Origin: Leucocoprinus leucothites
Taxonomy: Eukaryota > Basidiomycota > Agaricomycetes > Agaricales > Agaricaceae
Direction: 5' to 3'
DNA: 64,000 nt
Assembly: GCA_013368445.1 (NCBI GenBank)
Contig: JAACJO010000010.1
Coordinates: 806,001-870,000 of the forward strand
The notes under the pieces: model-generated
The model's input: only the letters and a program-made list of their open reading frames with translations
The model's database searches: none
Told to the model about the DNA's origin: nothing
Shown here: positions 48,012 to 59,225 of the stretch, in pieces
How positions within the stretch are numbered: position 1 is the first letter of the stretch
How the letters are laid out: each line of letters starts with the position of its first letter
Translations under genes and position numbers: made by a program

Positions 48012-49595
48012 ATGATCAGACACGAATCCTCGAGCCTTGTGCTTGCCAAGCAAGCATTTGAGCGTCCTTTCACCATGATGAGCCATATCATCTCCAATGT
48101 TTTCCCCGCGGCTTGGCTGCCAGCTCAAGTGCGACGCAGCCCAGAACACGTCCAAGCCTTGCGGAAGCTCAATGATATACGCTCTATGACGAAACTTCTA
48201 CCACCGGAAATTCTTTCTCTCGTCTTCCAACATGCTTGCCCACCCTACAAAGTGGGGTTGACCAATCCTATAGTTTGGTCACTAGATACACCACGAGAAG
48301 CCGAGTGGGAAGAGCCAGAACCACTTTATCGATTTCTTTTCATCCTCGCCGGTGTTTCCCACTACTGGCGTCAAGTAGTATTTTCTACTCCTGAGCTTTG
48401 GAAAGCCGTTTCGATGAAGATTTCTGGCACAAATGTGGACCTGTGTGCCGAAGTATTGGCCACCTTTCTCAAAAACGTCGGGGAATTCCCATTTTCAGTC
48501 GATCTCGACTTCACATCCTCATTGCCACCACCAGAACGGGACAACCAGCCAGGATTCAAAGCGATTCATAACCTCATCTTTGTCTCTTACCCGCAGAAGA
48601 TCAGCTTCATCCGCCTGGCTTCCCCTGCAGTGAAGTGGTTGGAGCATTTCGGCGAAGAATTCACGAATCTTGAGGAGATTCATCTCAAATGGTCACAAGA
48701 CCGCTTCACAAAATTTCCGGGCCACATTTCCTTCATTCGCCTCCCGCGACTCTGTCGTCTCAAAGTTTACAACTTTTCATCTCACGAATTCGATCTCCAA
48801 CTTCCCGCTTCAAGAATGACTCATTTAGATTTCTACCTTACGGGCTTTCATGTTCCTTTGAAACTCCTCCTCCAGTGTCACAACCTCGTATGTTTCAGAA
48901 ACAGGAGCTTAAGATATACCGCGTCTCCTGTTTATGACTACGAGTATCTCTTCCAGACACCCTATGTCCTCCCTCACCTCACAGAGTTTGATTGGGAGTT
49001 GACGCATTCGGATAATCACAATTCCAGTCTTTTCAACTTTCTACACTTGCCATCTCTTCGCAAGCTGTTCTTGAATCATCTTGCACTCGTAGAGCCCGCC
49101 ATCGTTACTTCTGCCCTCAAGTTTTTCTCCCGATTCCAAGACACTCTGGTGTCGCTCACCTTACACCATGCCTGGGCAGGTCACCGACATGGTGGTAGCC
49201 ATCCCAACTCACAAGCGCTCGTCGATTGCCTAGGCGCTCTCCCTCACATTCGCGAATTCGCAGTGAAGAGTGCTTGCCCCTGCTTCAACGGCCTAGTAAT
49301 GGAGGTACTTTCATCTACTGATAGGGTGCCAGGAGCTGCAACATTCTTGCTACCAGAGCTGAAGGTCCTTCGTCTGAGGGTGCGGGGTATGTGTGAGCTC
49401 GACACTGGGTTGGTGCTCACAATGTTACAGTCACGTAGAGAGCTAGACATTTTCGTGCTTAAGCTTGATTTTGAGCGTGAATTTCCGTTCCAACTGCGTA
49501 CACGGGAGGGGTTGAAGCAGCTGGCAAGTGAAGGATTGAGGTTGAATATTTCGATTAGGGGTCAGAACGTAGACTGGCTCGTCAACGCTGCATAG
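48012..49595 (+). CDS. single-exon F-box protein
   Basis: One uninterrupted frame of 527 residues, which is unusual beside its intron-rich neighbours. The F-box-like segment (about 60-125) reads KLLPPEILSLVFQHACPP, then LAGVSHYWRQVVFSTPELWK. The rest has irregular leucine-rich patches such as FTNLEEIHLKW, LPRLCRLKVYNFS, LPHLTEFDWELT, LPSLRKLFLNHLAL and LPELKVLRLRVRG, a typical layout for Agaricomycete F-box proteins of the WR-x-VV-x-x-x-PELW type. It probably acts as an SCF substrate adaptor; the target is unknown. An alternative start at Met22-23 (MMSH) is possible. Lack of introns could mean a retroposed copy or simply the habit of this subfamily. Confidence 0.8.
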   Translation: MIRHESSSLVLAKQAFERPFTMMSHIISNVFPAAWLPAQVRRSPEHVQALRKLNDIRSMTKLLPPEILSLVFQHACPPYKVGLTNPIVWSLDTPREAEWEEPEPLYRFLFILAGVSHYWRQVVFSTPELWKAVSMKISGTNVDLCAEVLATFLKNVGEFPFSVDLDFTSSLPPPERDNQPGFKAIHNLIFVSYPQKISFIRLASPAVKWLEHFGEEFTNLEEIHLKWSQDRFTKFPGHISFIRLPRLCRLKVYNFSSHEFDLQLPASRMTHLDFYLTGFHVPLKLLLQCHNLVCFRNRSLRYTASPVYDYEYLFQTPYVLPHLTEFDWELTHSDNHNSSLFNFLHLPSLRKLFLNHLALVEPAIVTSALKFFSRFQDTLVSLTLHHAWAGHRHGGSHPNSQALVDCLGALPHIREFAVKSACPCFNGLVMEVLSSTDRVPGAATFLLPELKVLRLRVRGMCELDTGLVLTMLQSRRELDIFVLKLDFEREFPFQLRTREGLKQLASEGLRLNISIRGQNVDWLVNAA

Positions 49596-50173
49596 GATAA
49601 TAATGACCAGTGAGATAATGATAACAGTAGTGCGCCACGCTAGTGTTTGTTGTATTCTCTCTTGATCCCGTCCACGGTGTATCTTTGAGCACCTTGTTCC
49701 CTGCTCGGCTAATGAGCCACTCAGTTTCTCGGAGACACCTGAGGAGTTGCAGTTCATCAACATTTCAAGCCGATAAAAGCTAGTATGGGATACGAAATCC
49801 ATTGGGGAGAGGTAGACTACACCCAACCAATCCATCACGGAAATTTTGAAATAAAATACATTTTACAAGTATGGCATGCACCATTGTCACGGAGAGGTAC
49901 ACCCACGCCCTAATCTACATGCCGAATCATTGTGGGAGAAACGCGTAGGCTGTGGACCAGTGTTCAAGACGCTTTCTGTACTATACTTTGGTGTACTGAC
50001 ACCCAAGTGAATCTGAGCCCATAATATCTCGGGTTCAGGACGAAATACCAAGAAAGCGGGAAACAGGGAAGACATGTATGATAGCAGGGACAAAGGCTGC
50101 ACCGTGATCCCTTCAGGATCATCAAGGCAGACAGTCCTTCCTGCGGACAAAAGCGCAACACTAGGGCGCGGAA

Positions 50174-53100
50174 TCATATTGAAAGCCAGCGGCGATAAAG
50201 GGCATCTGCCAAAGGCGTTGCTCCTGTCAGGACGTATATCAAAGACAGATTATACGCCGCCTCCCGTACGAATGTCGAGTCCTAGGTTCACATCAGCCAC
50301 AGCTTTCATAGAGAAAGATCCACATATCAGCTCACTTGACCTGTTTCTGCCATATCAATCACCTTCTGATATTGTTTGACTGCATGTGAATACAGACCTA
50401 CAAGAGTTGTCAGCGTCAAAGCCGGGGATGCATACCCGAGAGAAGTAATTACCGAGTTGATGGAACGTTCGCCCGAAGTTGAACTCGACCTCTCCGAGTC
50501 CGCGTGGGTTTGTGCCCCTTAGCTTCCTGTATTGTGTCAAGAAAGCTAATGCCTGAGGGAGTCATCAGTCCTAACTTCATCTCGATAGCTCGGGAACTCG
50601 GGGACGGACCTGAGCTATGAGGTGATGTCTATTGTCCGATTGCCTTTGCATGGCGCGACCGATCGAAGCAATAGCGAGGCACAAGCATACCATAGGATCT
50701 TCAGGGCAATAATCATACGCATGGAGCAGATAAACTGATATATGGAATAAATCAGTAGATTGTATCAGAGTGCAGTAGTATCACAGCATACAGATAGCGC
50801 TTTGATAGCTTTTTGCGGCTATACAAATTTGGCCATAGATCGTGATTATGACTGGATTGAAGGCTGTCGGAATAGGAGGAAGGCCTGACTTGGTGTCAGG
50901 GGCAGAGGTAGGAGCTGCTGTTGAGGAACCGATGGTAGCATCTTGAGTGACCTCATCATTGTCTTCCTCTTCCTCCTGCTCCTGTTCTGTTGCTTTAGAT
51001 CCGGTGGGTGCATAGCGCTTATTGAGAGGGTTCCATTTGAGCATCTCTGGGTGTTTGACAGCTGTATCCGACAACTTCATCTCCCTGAACAGGTGCTTCT
51101 GAAGTGTGGATGTGATAAAGGCGTCTGTGGGGACGAGGCCACTAGAGAGACTAGCAAGTAGAATGCGGAGAGGCTCATTATTGAACTGATGCGCCGTGAT
51201 TAGTTTCCTTGAGTGGTCGACAGCAGCACGGTAGTCCCTAATCGCTATCGCCACAGCTGCAGCCTTGTCAGTGCACAGTACCAGCGCCGAGGGGAAAACT
51301 CACTAATTAGTGCTAATCGGATAACGTCTTGCCTGGCACGTGTCTGATAGGCATTAGACAGTAAGATATGACCCAGGACCTCGTTCGCTAGATCGGATTG
51401 CCCCTGTTTTGTCAGGAGGAAGGAATACTGTCATGATAGTGAGCAAAAAGTTGGCGTCTTTGGGAAAATCGCTCACTTGCATGAAGATCCGTAACCAATC
51501 ATCGAATGAGACGCCGCGGAAGACATCCACAGCACCCTGCTTCTCTCCCCGTTTCGTGGCCCATTTAGCAAGGTCCTCGCGCTCTGCTCGGGGATGAAAC
51601 CAACGAGTATCAGTAATACCCAAACCATTACAACAAATGACTTGCCCAGGTCTAACTGTAATCGAGATGCCATCCTATCCTCGTCCGCCTCGGCCTCAAG
51701 TTGTTGCTTTTTCCTCCTCCTGGGGAACATTCCACGGAAAGGATGAGTCTACCTCACCCATTCATTAAGCATGACAATAGAGTCACACGAAGCAACTTAC
51801 CCTGCTGGTCAGGAACAAGTTACGTGTCTCCCTAAACATCTCAACCAGTTTTTCGGCTTCAGCTAGCCACTTCTTCTCTGCTTCGGGTCCACCAGCGAGC
51901 ATCCCTGGCCATAACTCTTGGACACGGTGATACCCCTCAAGGGCTTCCTTCTCTTTCTGGGATTCAAGCTCTCTGAGTTGCGCGTGTGTCAACCTAGGCG
52001 TCCTAGGTTGCGGCCTTGACTTGGGTTGTGACCGTTCTTCAAAAAGGGAGGTAGACGCAACATTGGACTGATCTTCTGTTTGGTTTCCGACATCCCCTTT
52101 TCCGCGACGCTTTCGAGAGTCGATAACTATACATCATATGCATTAGCATAGATTGTAGGCCTACAGGCGGTAGACCTACCTTCATAAACAAGCTCGAGTG
52201 CCTTTCGAGGTTCGCCCATGGCTTCATAGATCTCTGCAAGCTTCATCTTGGCGTCATTGTTCGCAGGGTCAATTGATTTGACTGAAACGAGACGTGTCAG
52301 ATACATTTTAAACAAATATACATCATGCACTCACTATGCTCATAAACCTCCGCAGCTTCCTTGAGCTCTTCCATCATTCGACGACACGCCGCAGTTTGAA
52401 GTAATATGTACAGGCTGCTTGTCTAGAACAGCGGGTTTTGAGCCCAGTCAGACGCATTCAAATGCATATACTTACCTCTGGGTCACACCCAAGCAGCTCA
52501 TAAATGGGCTTGGCCTCCGCCCATAACTGTTTCTCAAAGTAGGCGTCGGCGATTTCAGCAAACAAGACCGAGAAACTCTTGACGTCTTGCGATAGAATAA
52601 CACTAGCGTGTAGCTGAAATATCTTGAGTGTCAGCGAAACAGGTAGAGGGAGAGACAAACACACCTTGCCTTCCTCGAACTCGCTTAGCTTGATCCTTGC
52701 GACTGCCAGTCGATGGCGAGCATTAATCTCGAGGGGAAATCGTCCCGAAACTACCTCTGTAGCATCTTCCCCTCCATTGTTCGATCGCGGAGCCCATTCA
52801 GGTAAGTCAAATTCACGATCATCTTCACAGAGGTCCCAATATTTCTGTTCGGCCCGACCTTGGAGCCAACGTGTGCCTTTGCGAATGACTTCGATAGCTT
52901 TTTCATGTTCTCCTAATGTATTGTATAAATCAGCCAAAAGAAGAAGGTCAAGGCCACCAAAGCCTCCCCCCTCAATGGGCTTATTGTTCGAATCAAGAAC
53001 AAACCCTGCGGGATAGAGTCTTTGATAGTGGTCGAAAGATTGCTGAAATAGCTCGGCGCAACTTGGAAGCTCCGAGAGTTCGATGAGAATTGGGTGTAAT

Positions 53101-54192
53101 TCGCGTAAAACGCTTAGTTCATGGGGAACACGTTTCAAAATAGCCCAAAATGCGTTACGTGCCTGTGCAGACATGTGAAAAATGTAAGTATGGGCTGAGT
53201 AAAACATGCTTACAGTCTTGAAATCTCCGATACTTTTGGCTAAAACGGCCCGTTCCCAGAGCGCTTGAATATTGGTCGGATCGAGGCTATAGACCTTTCG
53301 GTAACAATACAATGCTTGTTGATTGTAGCCCATTTCCCTGGGCAACCAATGATGAGACTAAACACGTCACATATGCTAAGTAAACTTGGAGTACCTGGAT
53401 TGTTGGGCGAGAGCATCCCATTCATCGGCGTCATGGCGTAGGTGAGCTGCCATGATGCGGATTTGCAGACCTTTATCTCGTTGGTTCATATCGTCGTAGC
53501 AGTTTGCAAGCACGGACCACGCTGCTGTGGCGCGGGGTTCTATGCGAATGACTTCTTGCATGATCCTGATGGCCTCCTGGGTATTGTCATCGACGAAAGC
53601 CTGATTGCCTTCTCCTATCATAGCCTGCACTTGCTGTGAGAGTACGGGGCCAGCTGAACGCCCTTTCTAGAGCATAAGTCTTGAGTTAATGTGTTTATAC
53701 TGCGCGTTTGATACAATCATACCTTTCGACGTCTTTTCCCAATGCCTGATGCAGCCCTGAGGTCGTCACGGAATTCAGCTTCTCTCTCCGCAATATTTAT
53801 GTCCCAGTCTCGAGATAACATTCCGGAGCTGCTACTGCCTTCATTTTGCCGAATTGTCTGGATTAGACGACTAGCGTGGCGTCAATGTAGTGTAGAGCAC
53901 ATGATACGGCGAAAAACTTGCTCAAAATCGCCCTCAATTTCTTTTTCCGCGTTTGCTTCTTCAGGAGTCGGAAAGTCGTCTTCTTCGCTTTCTTCCCCTT
54001 CTTCTCCTTCCTCCTCGGACTCTTCGTCAACGGAGAGCTCAGATGTATCAGAATCGTTAGAGTCGGGATCTAGCTTGACTTATGTAGGACACGCGTCAGA
54101 ATACAGACACTAGCACTCGCACCAGTTCCGCGTTCTTCGTCGCTGGGTATATCGTCATCTAGAGTACGGCGTGATGTTGAAGCTAATGGCAT
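50174..54192 (-). CDS. TFC4: TFIIIC TPR subunit TFC4 (tau131/TFIIIC102)
   Basis: Eighteen exons give 1035 residues with all phases agreeing: 54192-54123, 54078-53918, 53857-53723, 53666-53395, 53337-53214, 53162-52665, 52613-52476, 52422-52335, 52281-52180, 52126-51801, 51748-51646, 51583-51477, 51427-51304, 51256-50792, 50734-50610, 50552-50453, 50397-50336, 50281-50174. An acidic N-terminus (SEEEGEEGEESEEDD) precedes AEREAEFRDDLRAASGIGKR and TPR arrays. Familiar parts are RATAAWSVLANCYDDMNQ, HLPEWAP-like DLPEWAPRSN, GMFPRRRKKQQLEAEADEDR, VSFDDWLRIFMQ and the closing AAYNLSLIYVLTGATPLADA. TFC4 bridges promoter-bound TFIIIC to TFIIIB for RNA polymerase III. Exon 11 ends in a GC donor (GGCAAGT). 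The second intron uses a weak GTTTTT donor, the only one that keeps the frame. Confidence 0.88.
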
Positions 54193-54813
54193 AGTGCGGG
54201 CTCGTGGACGAGTAAACACCACTGGTCACAAATCCAAATGGGCGTCACTTAAGTGTCACACAATATGTGATTGTCATCGCGAAGATGCGAACCTAAACTA
54301 AGTTTACCACCTTTCGACGCCCACAGTCAGTTATGGTGAGAAGCAGATGGCATATCCAGGCCATGTCGACCCAGAATCATATTTCATGAAATCATTTCCA
54401 CCATGGGTCAGTAGCCAGGCTAACATATGTTAAAAGCGGTTTGCTAGCATTTAACCTCTGTAATGGAATACCTTCACAGTACCCTTCAGTCCGATCCTTG
54501 GAGCCCGGGGCCCGAGCACTCCAATGTCAGACTTCCTCAAGCTGACAGAAATCCCCTTACAGCCCTGTGATAGGACTTCTTCTCCCATCCTGCTCAAGGT
54601 AATTGGCTTGTGATTTTATTCTGACATTTTAACGACCTGCTGATCATCAAACCTTTCCCAATTTTAGCACCTCATCACTACACGAACCCTCGGCCGTTTT
54701 CTGTAATTCACATTGCGTGTACGGACCAATGATACCAGGGTTGAGTTGATTTATAAGGCTAAAACATACAATGTGATTTCTGTTCTGCCCGCCGTTTCTG
54801 TACTCCTAGCTTC
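54193..54813. other. shared divergent upstream region (TFC4 and P450)
   Basis: About 620 bp between two divergent genes. No coding frame or RNA gene is supported; expected to hold both promoters. Confidence 0.45.
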
Positions 54814-57248
54814 ATGGCCGCGGTCGTCACTCCAGGCGTTGATCTTCTCGCAAAGGGGGCTTTTCTTCTCTCGCTCCCTGCATTTGCTGCCTATGCGATC
54901 GGGCAGATCAATGAGCACCTGAGAAGGACGCCAATTCCCACATGGATTCTAATCTCAACTGGAATAATCAGCGTCCCGACTATCGCAGCCGCTCGCATTA
55001 TTCTCACCCGCCTCAAACAAAGGCGAGAGGCTGCTGCACTGGGTGCCAAGATGATCCCTACGGCAAAGGGGAAATGGATTGGAAACGCTGATGTTTTCAG
55101 AACCATGCAACACAACTTCCTTTACGGCTATCCAGGTGAGTTCATGCTTTTTCTAAGTGGAAGCAACCTCCCTTCTAACAGGACCAACTAGGTGATGGCT
55201 TGGACGAGCTCTTGAAGGAAAGGGGCCCAGTTGCTAATCTTCGCGTCTTTTGGTCCGATCTGGTCTTCACTGCTTCCCCGGAACATGTCAAGCTGATTCT
55301 TGCTACCGACTTCGAAAATTATGTCAAAGGTGGGAGGTGACACTTGTCTCATATAATTTTCCAGACTTATCTGTAATTTATAACATACATAGGTGCCAGA
55401 TTCCAGCGAAGTATGCAAGACGTTCTAGGGGTCGGTGTCTTTAATTCAGACGGCAAGTTAGATGTTCTTGAATTCGTCTCACTCACTTTCTTACGTGACC
55501 CTCTACAGGAGATATGTGGAAGTAAGGGGAAATCAAAAAATATCACTTCAATGCTCATCACACGACAGGTTTCATCGCTCTATCACTCGCCCAGCTTTCA
55601 CTCGAGACCGGATCAGCGATTTTGAGCTCTTCGACCGCCATGCCGAAATCGTTGTTCATCAACTCAAATCTCGACTGCGCGAGGGTCAACCAGTTGATTT
55701 CCAAGACCTCATGGGTCGCTTCACTCTCGATTCTGCCACCGAGTTCCTCTTTGGTCATTGCGTACACAGTCTCAATGCTGGCCTCCCTTACCCCCACACC
55801 GTCTCTTATGTCCCAACCAACGTCCAAACTCCTGAGAAGCGTCTTGCCAACGATTTTTCAGCTGCCTTCCTTGATGCTCAGTTTACGATCAGCCAGCGAG
55901 AACGCTATGGCCCCGTCTGGCCTTTGTTCGAGATTTTCGCTGATAAGACCAAGAAACCCATGAAAGTCGTTAATGCCTTCATTGAACCGATTATCACTAC
56001 TGCCATTGCCAAGAAGAACAGCGTGCATCAAGAGAAAGAAAAGGTCTCTGAGGAGGGTGAAGGGACTCTGTTGGATCATCTCGTCCAAGTCACCTCCGAT
56101 CCTAAACTCTTGAAGGACGAAACGTGAGCATCCATTCCTGATATACAAATGCACTACGTCTAATTTCGACCTATGTTCACAAGCTTGAATATTATGCTTG
56201 GTACATCGCTCCAATGAATGCTCTCCATACCCCGTTAACTCTTCTTTCAGCCGGTCGTGACACGACCGCTGCGACTCTCACGATTGTCGTCTATTTCCTC
56301 TCACAATACCCGAAAGTCATGGAACGTCTACGGCAAGAAGTCTTGGATCATGTTGGCTCCACGCGTCGCCCCACTTTCGATGATATTCGAGATATGAAAT
56401 ACTTGCGCGCCGTTCTGAATGGTGAGAATCCTCCGACGCTTGATCTACATCTTTCAAACTCATTCCCCGTGTTAGAGACACTTCGTCTCTATCCCATCGT
56501 TCCTTTCAACGTTCGGTGAGTATTTCCATACCCATAGCGGTTTATTGTATCCTCAAGTCCTTCCAGCGAGACCGTTCATGCTACGACATGGCCCAACCCC
56601 GACCCCAACGACAAGCCATTTTACATTCCTGCCGGGACGAAGTGCGTTTCTTCATTCATGAACAAAAGGTTACCTAACCATCTTACATGAATAGGACTGC
56701 ATACTCCGTTTTCATGATGCACCGACGAACAGACCTCTGGGGCCCCGATGGTAAGTATATCAGGACGTTCATAAGTCTACCGCCGTTAATCACTTTACAC
56801 AGCTGAGGAATTCGATCCCGACCGCTTCCTTGATGAACGTGTCAAGAAGTACCTAGTCAAGAACTCATTCATCTTCCTGCCTTTCAATGCAGGTCCTCGT
56901 ATCTGCCTTGGTCAACAGGTTCGCTCATCTCGCCTCATTCCTACTTGGTACTGAAACCGGACACTCTAGTATGCTTACAACGAGATGTCTTTCATGCTCG
57001 TCCGCCTCATGCAAAACTTCTCTTCAATCTCTCTCGAACTCGACGCTTTCCCTCCTGGCACTCTTCCCCCAGAAGAGTTCAAGCTTGCACCTGGTAGGAA
57101 AGGTATAGATAAGGTTTGGCCAAAGGTGACTTTGACCCTCTACCTCGCTGTACGTGATCCTTTTCTCTTGAGGCACTTTCGCCTGCTGATTTCAGTGACA
57201 ATTCAGGGAGGACTTTGGGTCAAAATGCAAGAAGCTAACAATGCGTAG
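54814..57248 (+). CDS. cytochrome P450, CYP63-like
   Basis: Thirteen exons give 594 residues: 54814-55135, 55192-55329, 55393-55452, 55509-55521, 55569-56123, 56184-56200, 56251-56421, 56476-56515, 56567-56641, 56695-56750, 56803-56918, 56970-57149, 57207-57248. Two exons are tiny (13 and 17 nt). Two hydrophobic N-terminal segments anchor it in the ER. P450 landmarks are the helix-[15 protein letters not shown], helix-I AGRDTT (about 369-374), ETLR (426-429), [19 protein letters not shown] with the haem Cys at about 517, and VKNSF. Sequence and the long N-terminus fit the CYP63 family (CYP52 clan), which hydroxylates alkanes, fatty acids and aromatics in white-rot fungi. The third intron has a GC donor (GGCAAGT), the only one that produces the helix-C motif. 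The substrate cannot be read from sequence. Confidence 0.88.
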
Positions 57249-57524
57249 AACGTTGAGATGCCGACTCTTACAATTGTATTTATTATGAAAGCTGTACATC
57301 TAAGTTTCTCGCTTGGTCTAAGGCCAGTGAGGAGAACGGGTCGACATATCTGAAAGACAGATACTATTAAATTGTTGAACAGTACAGGAGAATAATATAA
57401 TTTCCAAAAGTTACATCGTGGGAAATTAGCCATAGACTAGATCACCCTTGACTGAACTGAACTGGCCGCCCAACGCGAAATGGTAAATACACATAGCGAC
57501 ACAATCACAGGGAGAAGTGTTAGA

Positions 57525-58378
57525 TTACTCGATGACATGTTGCTGGGGCTGCGAGGGCTGCTGCTCGACATCGTACGCAGGTGCCGCGCGGCTGTCGGGT
57601 TGATAAGTGATGGGCTGCCCCCCAGCGGCGTAGCGGGTTTCAGTCGTGCGAGTCTGGGGGTAGCTGCCCATTGTATCGCGCCGTCCATGCACTGAGCCAG
57701 TAGGTCCGGCACGGTTACGAAACATGTTCATGAGGGAATTGAGCATAAGAAACACGGTCCAGCCCCAGAAAATCCATGAAAACGCCTTGATGGCTTCGAG
57801 GACACGACAGGCCCTTGCATATCGACACCACCGGAGGTTTGAAAACTCGTGCTAGAATAATCTTACGGTTAACTTGAAACCTAGTGAACTGGCCCGAAAA
57901 CATACCGTAACGACACCAGCACCGACGAGAGACATAACAAACAAGATCGCCAGCCAGAACCACTCGAATGCATATACACCAAGGAACCCGCGCCCAATTT
58001 TTGCAAACAAACAAAAGAGCCTGAAGGAAATCAGAGGAGCATAGGATGGAAGTATATATGGACGCACATCCACAGGGAGAACAACGTCCCCAAAATTGAC
58101 ACCGTTAACAGCTCGGAGATGATTGGTGCTGAAAGCAATATGAATAAACCAGAAATATCAAGGATAATTATGGTCAGCATACTGGAGAAATGTGTACGAG
58201 TTGTCAGAACATCTGGGCCCGACTTCGACTTGGTGGAGTGTATACGATAAGCCGTCAGTCCCATGAGGATGACCGAGAACATGAACTAAAGATAAAATAA
58301 ACACAGTTTACAATCGCACTCAAGATGAACACATACGAAGAAGATGTAGAGGATGATCCGAACGGGATGAAACGCCAT
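57525..58378 (-). CDS. four-TM MARVEL-like membrane protein
   Basis: Four exons (58378-58337, 58285-58068, 58020-57906, 57851-57525) give 233 residues in phase. Four hydrophobic segments are visible: VRIILYIFFFMFSVILMGLT, MLTIIILDISGLFILLSAPI, WFWLAILFVMSLVGAGVV and ACRVLEAIKAFSWIFWGWTV with following residues. The C-terminus is polar (RRDTMGSYPQTRTTETRY, ending in Gln-rich QQPSQPQQHVIE) and probably cytosolic. The ACRVL-x-A-x-x-AF-x-W-x-x-W motif before TM4 is shared with the gene at 61.3-62.1 kb. The layout resembles fungal MARVEL-domain proteins, which organise membrane subdomains, but I cannot confirm the domain. Function is unknown. Confidence 0.7.
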
Positions 58379-59225
58379 GATGAACGAAAGTTAGGCGGGC
58401 TAAGCAGGGAAAATGCTTGGAAAGAGCCAGGCCAGGGGGACCAAAGGTTTATAAGATTATTGAAATGTCTCTCTCCCCAATGTTTCCCGCACACTCGGTA
58501 TAGCTTGGAGTGGGATTTCGAACAGGATCGGACGTGACGTTTTTGCTGAATCAACTTCCCGATCGCAAAGGTTTGTGCTGGGTGCTCCACCGCACACTTG
58601 AGTATCTATGACTTGCTGTTCATCGCTGTGAGCCACGACCGAGAGGATGAGGGGGCCCATGTGCTATAAATTAACCTGACGATAGGTAGGGTAGAAAAAC
58701 CTGTTTTGGCAAGCCGTATGTCTAGGTCTTGCTCGGAGAGGAGATTTGCATTTTGAGCCATAACAAATCTCGCGCGGGTCGAACTCGATTAGGAAGCTCG
58801 ACTCCAACTGGTTTCACTGTCCCCCCTCCCAAGCCAGAGGTGGATCGTGAGCGAGATAGGGGAACAGCCAATGGTAGCTTTGCATAGTTTAGTGGTAAAT
58901 TTTGTTGACCAGCAGTAGATTATAAGGCGACACCATCCTTCATTATATCTGTGTTGAGCATGGAATGAGTGAGAGAGGGGACCAGCCGTGCGCGTGAAGG
59001 CGTAAAGAAAGAAGAGCTGCTAGCGCATTTGTTTTGGACCTGCCAATTGAATCGCGGATCAATAAATTGTTTGGCTCATCATAGCGCCTTCAACACAACT
59101 TAATCCTATGCTCCGACGAGACGGTCATTCCAGTTCGAAATCGGACTGGCCATTGCTCGAGTTCGTTAGGAGAACTAAGAATCAGGAATGTTCCCGAGAA
59201 CCCTATCGCATGCCTGGTAGCATAG
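58379..59225. other. divergent upstream region
   Basis: About 850 bp between the membrane-protein gene (minus) and the PL14-like gene (plus). A 5-bp stem (CCAGT...ACTGG) lies near 59130-59149. No coding frame is convincing. Confidence 0.4.
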
